A model generated the notes under the pieces. The model made no database searches and was not told where the DNA came from. It saw only the letters and a list, made by a program, of their open reading frames with translations. The position numbers and the translations under genes were made by a program. A DNA stretch of 64,000 bases, taken from assembly GCF_003945385.1 (NCBI RefSeq), contig NZ_AP018920.1, positions 2,046,001 to 2,110,000 on the forward strand, in the 5' to 3' direction. Position 1 is the stretch's first letter; each line of letters opens with the position of its first letter. The stretch comes from Pseudonocardia autotrophica (GTDB taxonomy: Bacteria > Actinomycetota > Actinomycetes > Mycobacteriales > Pseudonocardiaceae). Of this stretch, positions 18,509 through 28,136 are shown piece after piece.

Positions 18509-18889
18509 ATGCTGCTTCGGGAAGCGATCGGCAGTGGTCTGCGACGCGCGCGGAACGCGCGCCGGCGCACGCTGCGCGACATCTCCCGGGGCGCTCGGGT
18601 CAGCCTCGGGTATCTCTCCGAGGTCGAGCGCGGCCGCAAAGAGCCCTCCAGCGAGCTGCTGGCGGCGATCTGTGAGGCACTCGGGATCACCGTCGCCGAC
18701 CTGCTGACCTCGGTCGTTCGCGAGATGAACACCGATCTGCACACGGCGGGCGTGGAGCACGGCCGCACCGACGACGACGTGCTGGTCCCGATCGGGCAGC
18801 GGCACGCCGAGCTGCGGCTGGCCGGGCGCCCCGGTGCCGGACCGGCCGTTCCGGCGTCGTCCGGCGGTCCGGTCGCGTCGGCGGCATGA
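18509..18889 (+). CDS. clgR: ClgR-like XRE transcriptional regulator
   Basis: This 126-aa protein has a single lambda-repressor-type helix-turn-helix (about residues 8-64; ISRGARVSLGYLSEVERGRKEPSSELLAAICEALG). It matches ClgR, the actinobacterial activator of clp protease and psp stress genes. The ATG at 18509 has a purine-rich GGAGGG just upstream. The C-terminal 45 residues are low in complexity. Position between pgsA and pspA is the same as in Mycobacterium, where ClgR activates pspA during envelope stress. A 28-bp palindrome precedes the gene. Confidence 0.9.
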   Translation: MLLREAIGSGLRRARNARRRTLRDISRGARVSLGYLSEVERGRKEPSSELLAAICEALGITVADLLTSVVREMNTDLHTAGVEHGRTDDDVLVPIGQRHAELRLAGRPGAGPAVPASSGGPVASAA

Positions 18890-19072
18890 TCCGCCGCGTG
18901 ACCACGCGCTCGTCACGGTAGGGTGCGCGCTTACTGGCAGCGGTGCCAGGATGGAGAGGGCCGGAGCGCCAGTGCCGACCGCCGGGGGGAACGCGGGGTC
19001 GGCACGGTCCGGTGCGCCCGCCGCGGAGCGGGCACGGTCGTGAGCGAGCCCCACCCGGAGGTAGGCGGAGAG

Positions 19073-19924
19073 ATGGCCAACGGATTCACCAAGGCCTGGA
19101 GCTATCTGATGGCCCTGTTCTCGTCGAAGGTCGACGAGTACGCGGACCCGAAGGTGCAGATCCAGCAGGCCATCGAGGACGCCCAGCGGCAGCACCAGCA
19201 GCTGTCCCAGCAGGCCGCGGCGGTCATCGGCAACCAGCGGCAGCTGGAGATGAAGCTGAACCGGCAGCTCGGGGAGATCGAGAAGCTGCAGTCCTCGGCC
19301 AAGCAGGCACTGGTCCTTGCCGACCAGGCGCGGTCCCAGGGCGACGAGCAGAAGGCTCAGCAGTACGAGCAGTCGGCGCAGACCTTCGCCACCCAGCTGG
19401 TGACGGCCGAGCAGGGTGTCGAGGACCTCAAGACCCTGCACGACCAGTCGATCGGTGCCGCCGAGCAGGCCAAGCAGGCCGTCGAGCGGAACTCGATGGT
19501 GCTGCAGCAGAAGATCGCCGAGCGGACCAAGCTGCTCAGCCAGCTCGAGCAGGCGAAGATGCAGGAGCAGGCGGCGAACTCGCTGCGCCAGATGAGCGAG
19601 CTGTCGGCGCCGCGCAACGCCCCGTCCCTGGACGAGGTCCGCGACAAGATCGAGAAGCGGTACGCGAACGCCCTCGGCTCGGCGGAGCTGGCCCAGAACT
19701 CGGTACAGGGCCGGATGCTGGAGGTCCAGCAGTCGACCACCGACATGGCGGGCGCGTCCCGGCTGGAGCAGATCCGGGCGTCGCTGTCCGGGGCTCCGAT
19801 CGCGGGGGAGCAGGCGCCGCAGGTCGGGCAGGGGGAGCAGAGCACCCAGCAGCTGCCGTCCTCGCCCGCGCCGGCCCAGCAGCCGAACCCGGCCCAGCAG
19901 CAGAATCAGCCCGGCACCGCCTGA
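19073..19924 (+). CDS. pspA: PspA/IM30-family envelope-stress protein
   Basis: This 283-aa protein is predicted almost wholly coiled-coil from about residue 20 to 225 ([33 protein letters not shown] is the family N-terminus). PspA assembles on the inner face of the membrane and protects it under stress. A Gln/Pro-rich tail (about 240-283) is an addition relative to E. coli PspA, and the mycobacterial 35-kDa antigen is a close relative. The ATG at 19073 has GGCGGAG just upstream. The membrane-protein partner gene that follows pspA in mycobacteria is absent here; a terminator comes next. Confidence 0.92.
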   Translation: MANGFTKAWSYLMALFSSKVDEYADPKVQIQQAIEDAQRQHQQLSQQAAAVIGNQRQLEMKLNRQLGEIEKLQSSAKQALVLADQARSQGDEQKAQQYEQSAQTFATQLVTAEQGVEDLKTLHDQSIGAAEQAKQAVERNSMVLQQKIAERTKLLSQLEQAKMQEQAANSLRQMSELSAPRNAPSLDEVRDKIEKRYANALGSAELAQNSVQGRMLEVQQSTTDMAGASRLEQIRASLSGAPIAGEQAPQVGQGEQSTQQLPSSPAPAQQPNPAQQQNQPGTA

Positions 19925-19934
19925 GCTGCAGCAT

Positions 19935-19971
19935 CGAACGCCCCGCCCCGGCCCCGGAGGCGGGGCGTTCG
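19935..19971 (+). terminator. Terminator hairpin after pspA
   Basis: Perfect 13-bp arms CGAACGCCCCGCC (19935-19947) and GGCGGGGCGTTCG (19959-19971) enclose an 11-nt loop, 10 nt after the pspA stop. Confidence 0.75.
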
Positions 19972-19991
19972 CGCGTTCCGGCTCAGGCAGG

Positions 19992-20069
19992 GCCACGACA
20001 CACCCCGTGGCGTCGCCGCACACCCGCTGCAACAGGTGTGTGGCGACACGAAGGGGTGTGCGGCCGTGG
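19992..20069. repeat. Long imperfect inverted repeat, REP-like
   Basis: A left arm of about 33 nt (from GCCACGACACACCCC) pairs with a right arm ending CGGCCGTGG through several matched blocks: CACACCCC with GGGGTGTG, GTCGCC with GGCGAC, and CACACC with GGTGTG. The loop is about 10 nt. It stands between the pspA terminator and the end of the convergent nei-like gene. Confidence 0.6.
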
Positions 20070-20112
20070 GGCCGCGGGTCGGCGGGCGGCGCGACGGGGT
20101 GCGAGCCGCGGG

Positions 20113-20928
20113 TCAGCGGCGGGTGCTGCGGGGTGCGGGGCCGCGCTGGCAGCGCGGGCACCAGTAGGTGACCCGGGCGTAGGGCGGCTCACCCTGATCC
20201 GCGGTGCGGATCCGGGCGCGGCAGCGGCGGCAGGGCCGCCCCGGGCGTTCGAACACCCAGTGCGCCTCGCCCGCGGCGAGCGAACCGGTGGTCGTCTGCT
20301 CCGGGCGGTCCTTGTTCGACGACAGGAGCCGCCGGGACAGCGCGATCACCCCCGGCAGGTCGGGGACCGCTCGCACCGGCACCCACGGCGTCACACCGAG
20401 CAGGAAGCAGATCTCGTTGCGGTAGAGGTTGCCCAGGCCGGCCATCACCCGCTGTTCGAGCAGCGCGAGACCCAGCTCGTGGTTCCCGCGGGCGTCCAGC
20501 CGGCGCAGCGCTTCGTCGGCGTGCGCGTCGTCCCAGTCCGGGTCGAGCAGATCCGGGCCGAGATGCCCGACCAGCGTGTGCTCGTCGGCGGTGGGCAGGA
20601 GCTCCAGATCGTGCAGCGCGAACCCGACGGCAACCCGCTCGGCGGTCTCCAGGACCGCGCGGGCCTGGTGCGCCGCGCGCTGCCACCGCATCCCGGGCCG
20701 GTAGAGGTGCCAGGAGCCGTCCATCCGGAAGTGGCTGTGCAGGCTGCGGCCGTCGGCGAGCCTGGTGAACAGGTGCTTGCCGACCGGGACGACACCGGTC
20801 ACGGTCAGCCCGGCGAGATCGTGCTCGACCAGGCGCGGATGGCGGAGCTCCCCGCGGAGGAGCTCGTGCCCGGCCAGTGCGGCGTGCATCCGCTTCCCGG
20901 CCAGGTACACGGTGTCTCCCTCGGGCAC
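20113..20928 (-). CDS. Fpg/Nei-family DNA glycosylase (Nei2-like)
   Basis: This 271-aa base-excision repair enzyme removes oxidised bases and cleaves the abasic site. After Met removal the N-terminus is Pro-Glu (PEGDTVYLAGKR), the catalytic pair. K51 in VGKHLF is the beta-loop lysine, and NLYRNEI marks the helix-2-turn-helix. The zinc finger is CRRC near the C-terminus with a second CPRC. PEGDTV rather than PELPEV at the start points to the Nei side of the family. The GTG start follows a TAGCGT element with the leaderless 7-nt spacing. Confidence 0.9.
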   Translation of the reverse strand: MPEGDTVYLAGKRMHAALAGHELLRGELRHPRLVEHDLAGLTVTGVVPVGKHLFTRLADGRSLHSHFRMDGSWHLYRPGMRWQRAAHQARAVLETAERVAVGFALHDLELLPTADEHTLVGHLGPDLLDPDWDDAHADEALRRLDARGNHELGLALLEQRVMAGLGNLYRNEICFLLGVTPWVPVRAVPDLPGVIALSRRLLSSNKDRPEQTTTGSLAAGEAHWVFERPGRPCRRCRARIRTADQGEPPYARVTYWCPRCQRGPAPRSTRR

Positions 20929-20935
20929 CCGGACG

Positions 20936-20941
20936 ACGCTA
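20936..20941 (-). promoter_or_regulatory. -10 element of a leaderless promoter (nei-like gene)
   Basis: TAGCGT on the reverse strand lies 7 nt before the GTG at 20928. Confidence 0.55.
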
Positions 20942-21025
20942 CGCCGCAGCGGTGATCGCTGCCGCGTGGTGATCCGGTGCCACCGATGGCACCGGACCAC
21001 CACCGGGTGACGATCACCCGAGCGG

Positions 21026-22519
21026 TCAGCCGACGTCGAGCGTCCGCAGCTCCGGCCACGCCTGCGACCAGGGGCGCGCCAGGCCCTCGCCGGTCCACAC
21101 CGGGATGCCGGGTGTGCCCGGCGGCATCAGGGTGTCCCCGAGTTCCGAGGCTCCGGCCCGGCGCAGCCCGGTGATCGCCGGTGCGATCTGTTCCGGACGC
21201 TCCCCGACGAAGATCACGCTGCCGTGGTCGTCCGGCGGCGCATCGAGGTAGCCGTAACTGCGGCTCCCGCTGTGCACCGGCGGCAGCTCGGTGCCCGGCG
21301 GCGCGGTGTCCAGGAAGGACGCCAGGATGTAGGACTCGGTGAGCACCACCGTCCGATCCCGCTGCTCGGCGGGCATCTCGGTCCAGACCTGCCGGACGGT
21401 GGCGATCAGGCCGTCCTGCACCCCGGGCGCGGCCAGCTGCGCGGCGACCGGGACGGTCACCGCGGCGGCCAGCACCGACAGCACCGCCCCGGGCCACACC
21501 GTCCACGACCACCGCCGGTGCCCGGCCTCGCGCCGGTGCTGGAAGCCGACCGCGCCCAGCGCGGCGATCACGCCGTGCAGCCCGTTCAGGTAGTACGGCC
21601 GGCCCGCCATGATCACGAACAGCAACCAGAGCGCACCGAAGGTGAGCGCGAGGAACCCGTAGCGACGCAGCCGGGGATCGCGCACGGCGAACACCAGCCC
21701 GGCCACGACGAGCACCAGCCCGGTCACCCCGGCCAAACAGAGCAGCCCCAGCGCGACACCCGGCCGGCCGCCGTAGAGCGACTCCGCCTCGGCCGTGACC
21801 ACCGCCCCCATCCGCAGCTGCGGCCAGTCGTGTGCCGCCTGCCAGAGCAGCGTGGGCGCGACGATCAGGGCGCCGACGACCGCGGACACCCACAGTGCGG
21901 GCCGGCGCAGCAGATCCCGGGGGCCGACGGCGAGCACCGCGAGCAGCAGCACCACCGCGAACAGCAGCACCTGGAACTTGACCTGACCGGACAGACCCAG
22001 GACCGGACCCAGCGCGAGCAACAACCGGTCGTCGCGCAACCGCATCCAGCGCACCACCAGCCACACCAGGAGCAGCCAGCCGAGCGGCTCCAGGGTGTAA
22101 GGCGTCAGCCAGTGCCCGACCAACGTCACCCAGATCCCGGTGGCCTGGGCCAGCGCGGTGAGAGTCTGGGCGCGCCGGTCCCCGCCCAGCTCGCGGGCGA
22201 TCAGCGCGGCGACGACGACGGCCGCCGCGGTCGCCAGCGACGGCGCGATCCGCAGCACCGCGAGCGACCCGGGTGCGACCGTGTCGGCGAGCCAGGCGAG
22301 CAGCGGCGCGCCCGGCGGCTGATCGGCCGAGCCCCAGTCCAGGTGGTGACGGCCGATGGCGAGCATCAGCGCCTCGTCGAACCAGTAGCCGCGCCCGAGG
22401 GCCCCGGCGATCAGGTGGACGGCCGCCACCGCCCCCGCGATGAGGCCGACCGGCCACCGGGCGAGCCGCGGTACCTCCGCCGTGCCGGTGTCCGGACCGG
22501 ACCGCAGTACCGCCGTCAT
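21026..22519 (-). CDS. Family-39-like membrane glycosyltransferase
   Basis: This 497-aa integral membrane protein has about 10-12 hydrophobic segments and an extracytoplasmic C-terminal part (about 350-497). The first loop carries the acidic pair in YWFDEALML followed by DQPPGAPLL. That arrangement is typical of the GT39/ArnT/PMT_2-like enzymes that use polyprenyl-phosphate sugars at the outer face. Donor and acceptor are unknown; it could modify lipids, wall polymers or proteins. The ATG at 22519 has GGAGGGGG five nt upstream. The next gene on this strand is nei-like, with no evident functional link. Confidence 0.8.
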   Translation of the reverse strand: MTAVLRSGPDTGTAEVPRLARWPVGLIAGAVAAVHLIAGALGRGYWFDEALMLAIGRHHLDWGSADQPPGAPLLAWLADTVAPGSLAVLRIAPSLATAAAVVVAALIARELGGDRRAQTLTALAQATGIWVTLVGHWLTPYTLEPLGWLLLVWLVVRWMRLRDDRLLLALGPVLGLSGQVKFQVLLFAVVLLLAVLAVGPRDLLRRPALWVSAVVGALIVAPTLLWQAAHDWPQLRMGAVVTAEAESLYGGRPGVALGLLCLAGVTGLVLVVAGLVFAVRDPRLRRYGFLALTFGALWLLFVIMAGRPYYLNGLHGVIAALGAVGFQHRREAGHRRWSWTVWPGAVLSVLAAAVTVPVAAQLAAPGVQDGLIATVRQVWTEMPAEQRDRTVVLTESYILASFLDTAPPGTELPPVHSGSRSYGYLDAPPDDHGSVIFVGERPEQIAPAITGLRRAGASELGDTLMPPGTPGIPVWTGEGLARPWSQAWPELRTLDVG

Positions 22520-22661
22520 GGATGCCCCCTCCGCGGACGTGCGCCGGACGTCGTCCCCCGGCGGGAGCCAGTCCACACCGGATGACGACGCCGGCGCTGC
22601 GGGCATCCGTCGGCGGTCGCCGGGCGAACGTTGCGCCTCGACCCGACTTTGGTCGATCGGC

Positions 22662-23045
22662 TCAGCGGTCCCGGTCGGGGCGGGCGACCCGCAGTGCCCA
22701 CCACACCAGCGGGATCTGCAGCGGGAGCCGGACCCAGGCGATCGCCCGGTACAGCGGCGGCTTGCGCTGCCAGCGCAGCGCCATCGAGACGTTCGCCGGG
22801 AAGACCGCGGCGAACAGCCCCGCCGCCGCGTACCCCCCGATCCGCCGGGTCCGCGGATGCGCGACCGCTGCCGCCACCGCGCCCTCGGCAGCGCCGGAGG
22901 CGTAGGTCCAGAACCGGGGCGTGCCGGGCAGCCGCTCCGGCACGATCGAGTCGAACGGCTCGGGACGCACGACGTGCAGGACGGCGGCGGTGCCGAGCAG
23001 ACCGGCCAGCGCGTACGCGGTGCGATCGGGGGAGCGACGGATCAT
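22662..23045 (-). CDS. DoxX-like small membrane protein
   Basis: This 127-aa protein has four predicted membrane helices and the DoxX pattern (LLGTAAVLHVVRPEPFDSIVPERLPG, FWTYASGAAEG, FPANVSMALRW, LQIPLVWWAL). DoxX proteins are membrane proteins linked to redox and thiol stress in some actinobacteria, but their chemistry is unsettled. It is preceded on its strand by lhr, 147 bp away with a 39-bp tandem repeat in between. Confidence 0.8.
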   Translation of the reverse strand: MIRRSPDRTAYALAGLLGTAAVLHVVRPEPFDSIVPERLPGTPRFWTYASGAAEGAVAAAVAHPRTRRIGGYAAAGLFAAVFPANVSMALRWQRKPPLYRAIAWVRLPLQIPLVWWALRVARPDRDR

Positions 23046-23060
23046 CCGGTGATCGTCGCA

Positions 23061-23138
23061 GGGAGGGTGCGGACCGGCAGCCCGGGATGGCCCGGCCCCG
23101 GGAGGGCGTGGACCGGCAGCCCGGGACGGGCCGGAGTC
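23061..23138. repeat. 39-bp degenerate tandem repeat
   Basis: Two copies of a unit starting GGGAGGG and containing GGACCGGCAGCCCGGGA lie at 23061-23099 and 23100-23138 in the gap between the lhr stop and the DoxX-like start. Confidence 0.7.
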
Positions 23139-23192
23139 GGGCCGCCGCGCACCCGCCCCGCCCGGCCCGCCGCCCGGCCCGCAGGCCTGCTC

Positions 23193-26100
23193 TCAGGCCC
23201 GCAACCGCAAACCCTTCGGCGTCACCCGGAACCCGGCCTCGGTGAGCACCTCGGACAGCTCGGAGGCCAGCGAGTCCTGCCCGTCGGCGCGCTCCACGGC
23301 GAGCGACCCGAGCCAGCCCTCGTGCACCGCGCCGGCCAGAACCTCGGCGGCGGCACGCAGCTCGTCGCGCTCGGTGGTGAACGACAGCAGTGAGCGGCCG
23401 CCGCGCTCCACGTAGAGCGCGGGGACCCCGTCGACCAGTGCGACCAGGGCACCGGCCTTGCGGCCCGGGCGGTGCCGGGTGTCGCCTGCGGTGTCCGGCC
23501 ACGCCAGCGCGGCACCGTAGGGCTGCGCCGGATCGGCCGCCGCCAGGACGACCCGGGACAGCGACCGCCAGGCGTCCTGGACAGGGGAGGACCGGGCGCC
23601 CGCACCGCCGTCGAACTCGTCGTACCGGCCGGCTCCGGCGAACGCGCCGGAACGCAGCAGGTCCTCCGGGATCTCGTCGCGCGACCCGCCCCCCGTATCG
23701 GCGGCCGGCCCGCCACCACCGCCGGACGCGGCGAGCGCCCGGACCCGGTCGATCGCCCCCGGCACCGCGAACTGCGCGGCGCCCAGTCCCTCGACGATGT
23801 AGCCGCGCCGGCACCGCCCGGACTCCTCCATCGCCCGCAGTACCTTGTAGACCCCGGCGAACCCGCCGGTGACCCGCTCGGTGCCGAGCGCGCCCCGGGT
23901 CAGCACCCCGTGCCGTTCCAGGAACGACTCCGCCGCCGCGTGCGCCCGCCGGGTCGGGTCCGCCTCCCGGGCGACGGCGACCGACCAACGGCCCCCCACC
24001 GACGGCGGCCCGGCCCGGCTCGGCATCGACGGCCGCCCGGCCCGCAGCTGGGCGTACCGCCCGCGCGGCGCCCGGCGTGCGGTGCGGTGCGCCGCACCCG
24101 ACCGCCCGGCCGCACCGCGCCGGTTCCCGCTGCCGGACAGCCTGGCCCGCAACGGGCCGAGGGTGTCGTTGGTCAGTGCGCCGGCCCAGACCAGGTCCCA
24201 GAGCGCGGCGACCATGTCGTCGTCGGACGGGGCGTCCTCGCCCTGCCCGGTCAGCGCCTGGCCGGTCCGGGTGGCGAGCTCGCGGAAGAACAGCGCCCCG
24301 CCGCCCTGCGCCGCGGCGAGATCCGGGTCGGTCAGCGCCGCCGGATCGGACAGCCCGAGCGCGGACAGCACGGCGGCGTGCAGCGGCGTGCCCGCCTGGT
24401 CCAGGTCGGGGGCGGGCAGCAGCAGGTCCGCGACGTCGGTGGGGGCCAGCGCCAGCCAGCCGTCCTGCCCGGCCAGCGCCCCGCAACCGGCCCAGGTGAC
24501 CTCGCCCGCCGCGGTCAGCTCGTCCAGCAGCGCCGGGGTGTACCCGGGCAGCCGGGCGGGCAGGATCAGCGACTCCACCGCGCTCGCCGGGAGCGGGGCG
24601 CCGGCCAGCTGCTCCACCACGCCGAGCACGTCCTCGGCGCCGGGGGCCCTGCGGACCCGGCCCCGGCGCTCGGACCCGGAACGTACCTGCACGCCCTGCC
24701 AGGCCGGCAGGAATCGGCCCAGCGCGCGCGGCTCGACCGGTTCCACCTCGTGGCGCAGCTTCGCCAGCGAGGCCCGCCGCAGCCGGCGCAGGACCTCCGC
24801 GTCGCAGTACTCGGTCTCGCTGCGCACCCCCGCGGGGACCGACGCCTGCGGCCGCAGCTCACCCTTCACCAGCCGCCCGGTCCCGGTCAGCCGGTCCAGC
24901 ACCCCGGCGACCACGGCGACGCCGAGCCCGAATCGCGCCGCGCACTCGCCCGCGGTGAACGGGCCGTGCGTGCGGGCGTAGCGCAGCACCAGGTCACCCA
25001 CCGGATCGGCGACCGGTTCGGTGAACGCCTCCGGCACCCCGACCGGGAGCGCCGCGCCGAGCGCGTCCCGGATCCGGCCGGCGTCCTCGATCGCGATGAA
25101 CCGCTCCTCGCCGGCGATCCGCACCCGTAGCGCCCGCCGCGCGCCCTCCAGCTCGGCGAACCAGCCGGGATCGACCCCGCGGGCCCGCCCGTTGTCGGCG
25201 GACAGGTCCCCGACGAAGCGGAGCAGGTCGGCGGCGCCCTCGACGTCGCGGGCGTGCCGATCCGGGGCGGTGCGCTGCAGGGCTGCCTCGACCTCGGTCA
25301 GCACCTCGGGATCGAGCAGCTCGCGGATCGCCTCCGAGCCGAGCAGCTCGGAGAGCAGCGTCGAGTCCAGCGACAGCGCGGCCGCCCGGCGCTCGGCCAG
25401 CGGGGCATCGGCCTCGTAGAGGAACATCCCGACATAGCCGAAGAGCAGGCTGCGTGCGAACGGCGACGGCTGTGACGTCTCGATCTCGGCGACCGAGACC
25501 TTCCGGGAGCCGATGTCGCCCATCAGCTCGCGCAGGCCGGGGAGGTCGTAGACGTCCTGTACGCACTCCCGCATCGCCTCGAGGGTGATCGGGAACTGCT
25601 CGAACTTCCCGGCGACCGACAACAGCTGAGCCGAGCGCTGCCGCTGCTGCCACAGCGGGCTGCGCCGCCGCGGATCCCGGCGGGGGAGCAGCAGCGCCCG
25701 CGCCGCACACTCCCGGAACCGGGACGCGTACAACGCCGAACCCCCCAGCTCGGCCACCACGATCTGCTCGATCTCGCCCGGTTCGAGCAGCACGTCCTCC
25801 GCGCCGGGGACGACCTCGGAACCGGACTCGTCGACGGCGTCCGGCAGGCGGAGGACGATGCCGTCGTCGGCCCCGGAGGCGCTCACCTCGACTCCCCGCC
25901 GCTCGCGCATCCGGGCCGCGATCGCAAGTGCCCACGGGCCGTTGACCTGGGCACCGAACGGGGAGTGCACGACCAGCCGCCAGTCGCCCAGCTCGTCGCG
26001 GAACCGCTCGACCAGGATCGTCCGGTCGCTCGGGACGTGCCGGGTCGCCTCCCGCTGCTCGCGCAGGTAGGAGAGCAGGTTGTCCCGTGCCCACTCGTCC

Positions 26101-28076
26101 AGCCCGGCCGCGGCGGCCCGTTCGCGGGCCGCCTGCTCGGTGAGCCCGGACATCTCCCGGACGAACGCGCCGACCGCCCGGCCCAGCTCCAGCGGCCTGC
26201 CGATCGACTCGCCCTTCCAGAACGGCATCCGGGCGGGCACCCCGGGTGCCGGGGTGACGATCACCCGGTCGTGCGTGATGTCCTCGACCCGCCACGAGGA
26301 CGTCCCGAGCAGGAACGTGTCCCCGACCCGGGATTCGTAGACCATCTCCTCGTCGAGCTCGCCGACCCGGGAACCCGCGCCGTCGGCGCCGCCCGGTGTC
26401 ATCACGGTGAACAGGCCGCGGTCCGGGATGGTGCCGCCGGAGGTCACCGCGAGCCGCTGCGCACCGGGGCGGCCACGCAGCTCGTCGGTCACCCGGTCCC
26501 AGGTGATCCGGGCGCGCAGCTCACCGAACTCCTCCGACGGGTACCGCCCGGCGAGCATGTCGAGCACCGCGTGCAGCGCGGAGTCCGGCAGCGCCGCGAA
26601 CGGTGCCGCCCGGCGGACCGTGGCCGCCAGGTCGGACAGCGCCCACGGCTCCATCGCCACCATCGCCACGATCTGCTGGGCCAGCACGTCGAGCGGGTTG
26701 CGCGGGTAGCGCGTCGACTCGATGGATCCGGTGGTCATCCGCTCGGCGACGACGGCACAGGACACCAGGTCCCCGCGGAACTTCGGGAACACCACGCCCT
26801 CGGACACCGCCCCGACCTGGTGCCCGGCCCGGCCGACCCGCTGCAGGCCGGACGCCACCGACGGCGGCGCCTCGACCTGCACCACCAGATCGACGGCGCC
26901 CATGTCGATCCCGAGCTCCAGGCTGGACGTCGCGACCACGCAGGGCAGCAGACCGGACTTCAGTTCCTCCTCGACCAGGGTGCGCTGGTCGCGTGACATC
27001 GATCCGTGGTGGGCCCTGGCCACCGTCGGCGCCGCGCCGCCACCGACCCCGGACTGCCCGACCGCCTCGGCCGGGAAGGCCGGGTTCCCGGCGGGCCCGT
27101 CGTCCGCCGATGCTGCACCTTCTTCGGCGGCCGCCTGCTCGGCCGCCAGTTCGTTGAGCCGTGAGGTCAGCCGCTCGGCCAGCCGGCGCGAGTTGCTGAA
27201 CACGATCGTCGAGCGGTGCGAGCGGACCAGGTCGAGCAGCCGCTCCTCGACCGCAGGCCAGATCGAAGGTCGCTGCGCGGTGCCCGCCGCGGAGCCGACG
27301 ACCTCCTCGTCGGTGCTGCCCGGCGCGGGCCGCTCGTCGAGCGCGGCGAGATCCGGGACGGGTACCTGGACCTCGACCGTGATCGTCTTGGGGGTGCTCG
27401 GCTGCACGACCTGCACCGGACGAGTACCGGACAGGAAGGTCGACACCTCGTCCACCGGGCGGACCGTCGCGGACAGTCCGATCCGCTGCGGGGAGGCCGA
27501 GGTGATCTCCTCGAGCCGCTCCAGCGACAGCGCCAGGTGCGCACCGCGCTTGGTGCCAGCCACCGCGTGCACCTCGTCCAGGATGACCGTCGAGACGCCG
27601 CGCAGCGATTCCCGGGCGGCCGAGGTGAGCAGCAGGAACAGTGACTCGGGCGTGGTGACCAGGACATCCGGCGGGGTGCGGGCGAACTGCCGTCGCTCGT
27701 CGGCCGGGGTGTCGCCGGTGCGCATCCCGACGGTGATGTCGGGCACCGGATCGCCGAGCCGCTGCGCCGCCTGCCGGATACCGGTCAGCGGGGAACGCAG
27801 GTTGCGCTGGACGTCGACGGCGAGCGCCTTGAGCGGTGACACGTAGAGCACCCGGCAGCGGTGCCGCGGCTCCTCCGGTGCCGGCTCGGCGGCCAGCCGG
27901 TCGAGCGCCCACAGGAACGCGGCGAGGGTCTTGCCCGAGCCGGTGGGGGCGACGACCAGCGCGTTGCGCCCGTGCTGGGCGGCGGCCCAGGCACCCTCCT
28001 GCGCGGCGGTGGGCGCGGCGAACGCCCCCTCGAACCACTGGCGGGTGGCGGGGGAGAAGCCGTCGAGTGCGCTCAC
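23193..28076 (-). CDS. lhr: Large ATP-dependent helicase Lhr
   Basis: This 1627-aa superfamily-2 DNA helicase moves 3'-to-5' and acts in DNA repair. Walker A is APTGSGKT (residues 43-50) and the DEVH box is at 167-170. The second RecA-like domain has the HHGSMSRDQR and ATSSLELGIDMG motifs, and QRVGRAGHQ is motif VI. A long C-terminal half (about 850-1627) matches full-length bacterial Lhr, not the short Lhr-core. An Arg/Gly/Ala-rich insertion near residue 1320 is probably disordered. The start is GTG at 28076. It lies close downstream of a hypothetical gene on the same strand. Confidence 0.95.
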   Translation of the reverse strand: MSALDGFSPATRQWFEGAFAAPTAAQEGAWAAAQHGRNALVVAPTGSGKTLAAFLWALDRLAAEPAPEEPRHRCRVLYVSPLKALAVDVQRNLRSPLTGIRQAAQRLGDPVPDITVGMRTGDTPADERRQFARTPPDVLVTTPESLFLLLTSAARESLRGVSTVILDEVHAVAGTKRGAHLALSLERLEEITSASPQRIGLSATVRPVDEVSTFLSGTRPVQVVQPSTPKTITVEVQVPVPDLAALDERPAPGSTDEEVVGSAAGTAQRPSIWPAVEERLLDLVRSHRSTIVFSNSRRLAERLTSRLNELAAEQAAAEEGAASADDGPAGNPAFPAEAVGQSGVGGGAAPTVARAHHGSMSRDQRTLVEEELKSGLLPCVVATSSLELGIDMGAVDLVVQVEAPPSVASGLQRVGRAGHQVGAVSEGVVFPKFRGDLVSCAVVAERMTTGSIESTRYPRNPLDVLAQQIVAMVAMEPWALSDLAATVRRAAPFAALPDSALHAVLDMLAGRYPSEEFGELRARITWDRVTDELRGRPGAQRLAVTSGGTIPDRGLFTVMTPGGADGAGSRVGELDEEMVYESRVGDTFLLGTSSWRVEDITHDRVIVTPAPGVPARMPFWKGESIGRPLELGRAVGAFVREMSGLTEQAARERAAAAGLDEWARDNLLSYLREQREATRHVPSDRTILVERFRDELGDWRLVVHSPFGAQVNGPWALAIAARMRERRGVEVSASGADDGIVLRLPDAVDESGSEVVPGAEDVLLEPGEIEQIVVAELGGSALYASRFRECAARALLLPRRDPRRRSPLWQQRQRSAQLLSVAGKFEQFPITLEAMRECVQDVYDLPGLRELMGDIGSRKVSVAEIETSQPSPFARSLLFGYVGMFLYEADAPLAERRAAALSLDSTLLSELLGSEAIRELLDPEVLTEVEAALQRTAPDRHARDVEGAADLLRFVGDLSADNGRARGVDPGWFAELEGARRALRVRIAGEERFIAIEDAGRIRDALGAALPVGVPEAFTEPVADPVGDLVLRYARTHGPFTAGECAARFGLGVAVVAGVLDRLTGTGRLVKGELRPQASVPAGVRSETEYCDAEVLRRLRRASLAKLRHEVEPVEPRALGRFLPAWQGVQVRSGSERRGRVRRAPGAEDVLGVVEQLAGAPLPASAVESLILPARLPGYTPALLDELTAAGEVTWAGCGALAGQDGWLALAPTDVADLLLPAPDLDQAGTPLHAAVLSALGLSDPAALTDPDLAAAQGGGALFFRELATRTGQALTGQGEDAPSDDDMVAALWDLVWAGALTNDTLGPLRARLSGSGNRRGAAGRSGAAHRTARRAPRGRYAQLRAGRPSMPSRAGPPSVGGRWSVAVAREADPTRRAHAAAESFLERHGVLTRGALGTERVTGGFAGVYKVLRAMEESGRCRRGYIVEGLGAAQFAVPGAIDRVRALAASGGGGGPAADTGGGSRDEIPEDLLRSGAFAGAGRYDEFDGGAGARSSPVQDAWRSLSRVVLAAADPAQPYGAALAWPDTAGDTRHRPGRKAGALVALVDGVPALYVERGGRSLLSFTTERDELRAAAEVLAGAVHEGWLGSLAVERADGQDSLASELSEVLTEAGFRVTPKGLRLRA

Positions 28077-28136
28077 CCGACCATCATGCGGGCGGGCACC
28101 GACAGTTTCCCGTCGAACCCGCTCCGAGCAGCGGAT

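Noticed and set aside
17555..20161. 868-codon open frame on the minus strand opposite pgsA, clgR and pspA
   Set aside because: It is an antisense frame of well-supported genes, with Arg/Pro-rich low-complexity translation and no domain.
23472..25130. 552-codon plus-strand frame inside lhr
   Set aside because: Compositional shadow of lhr in GC-rich DNA; Gly/Arg/Pro-rich without a fold.
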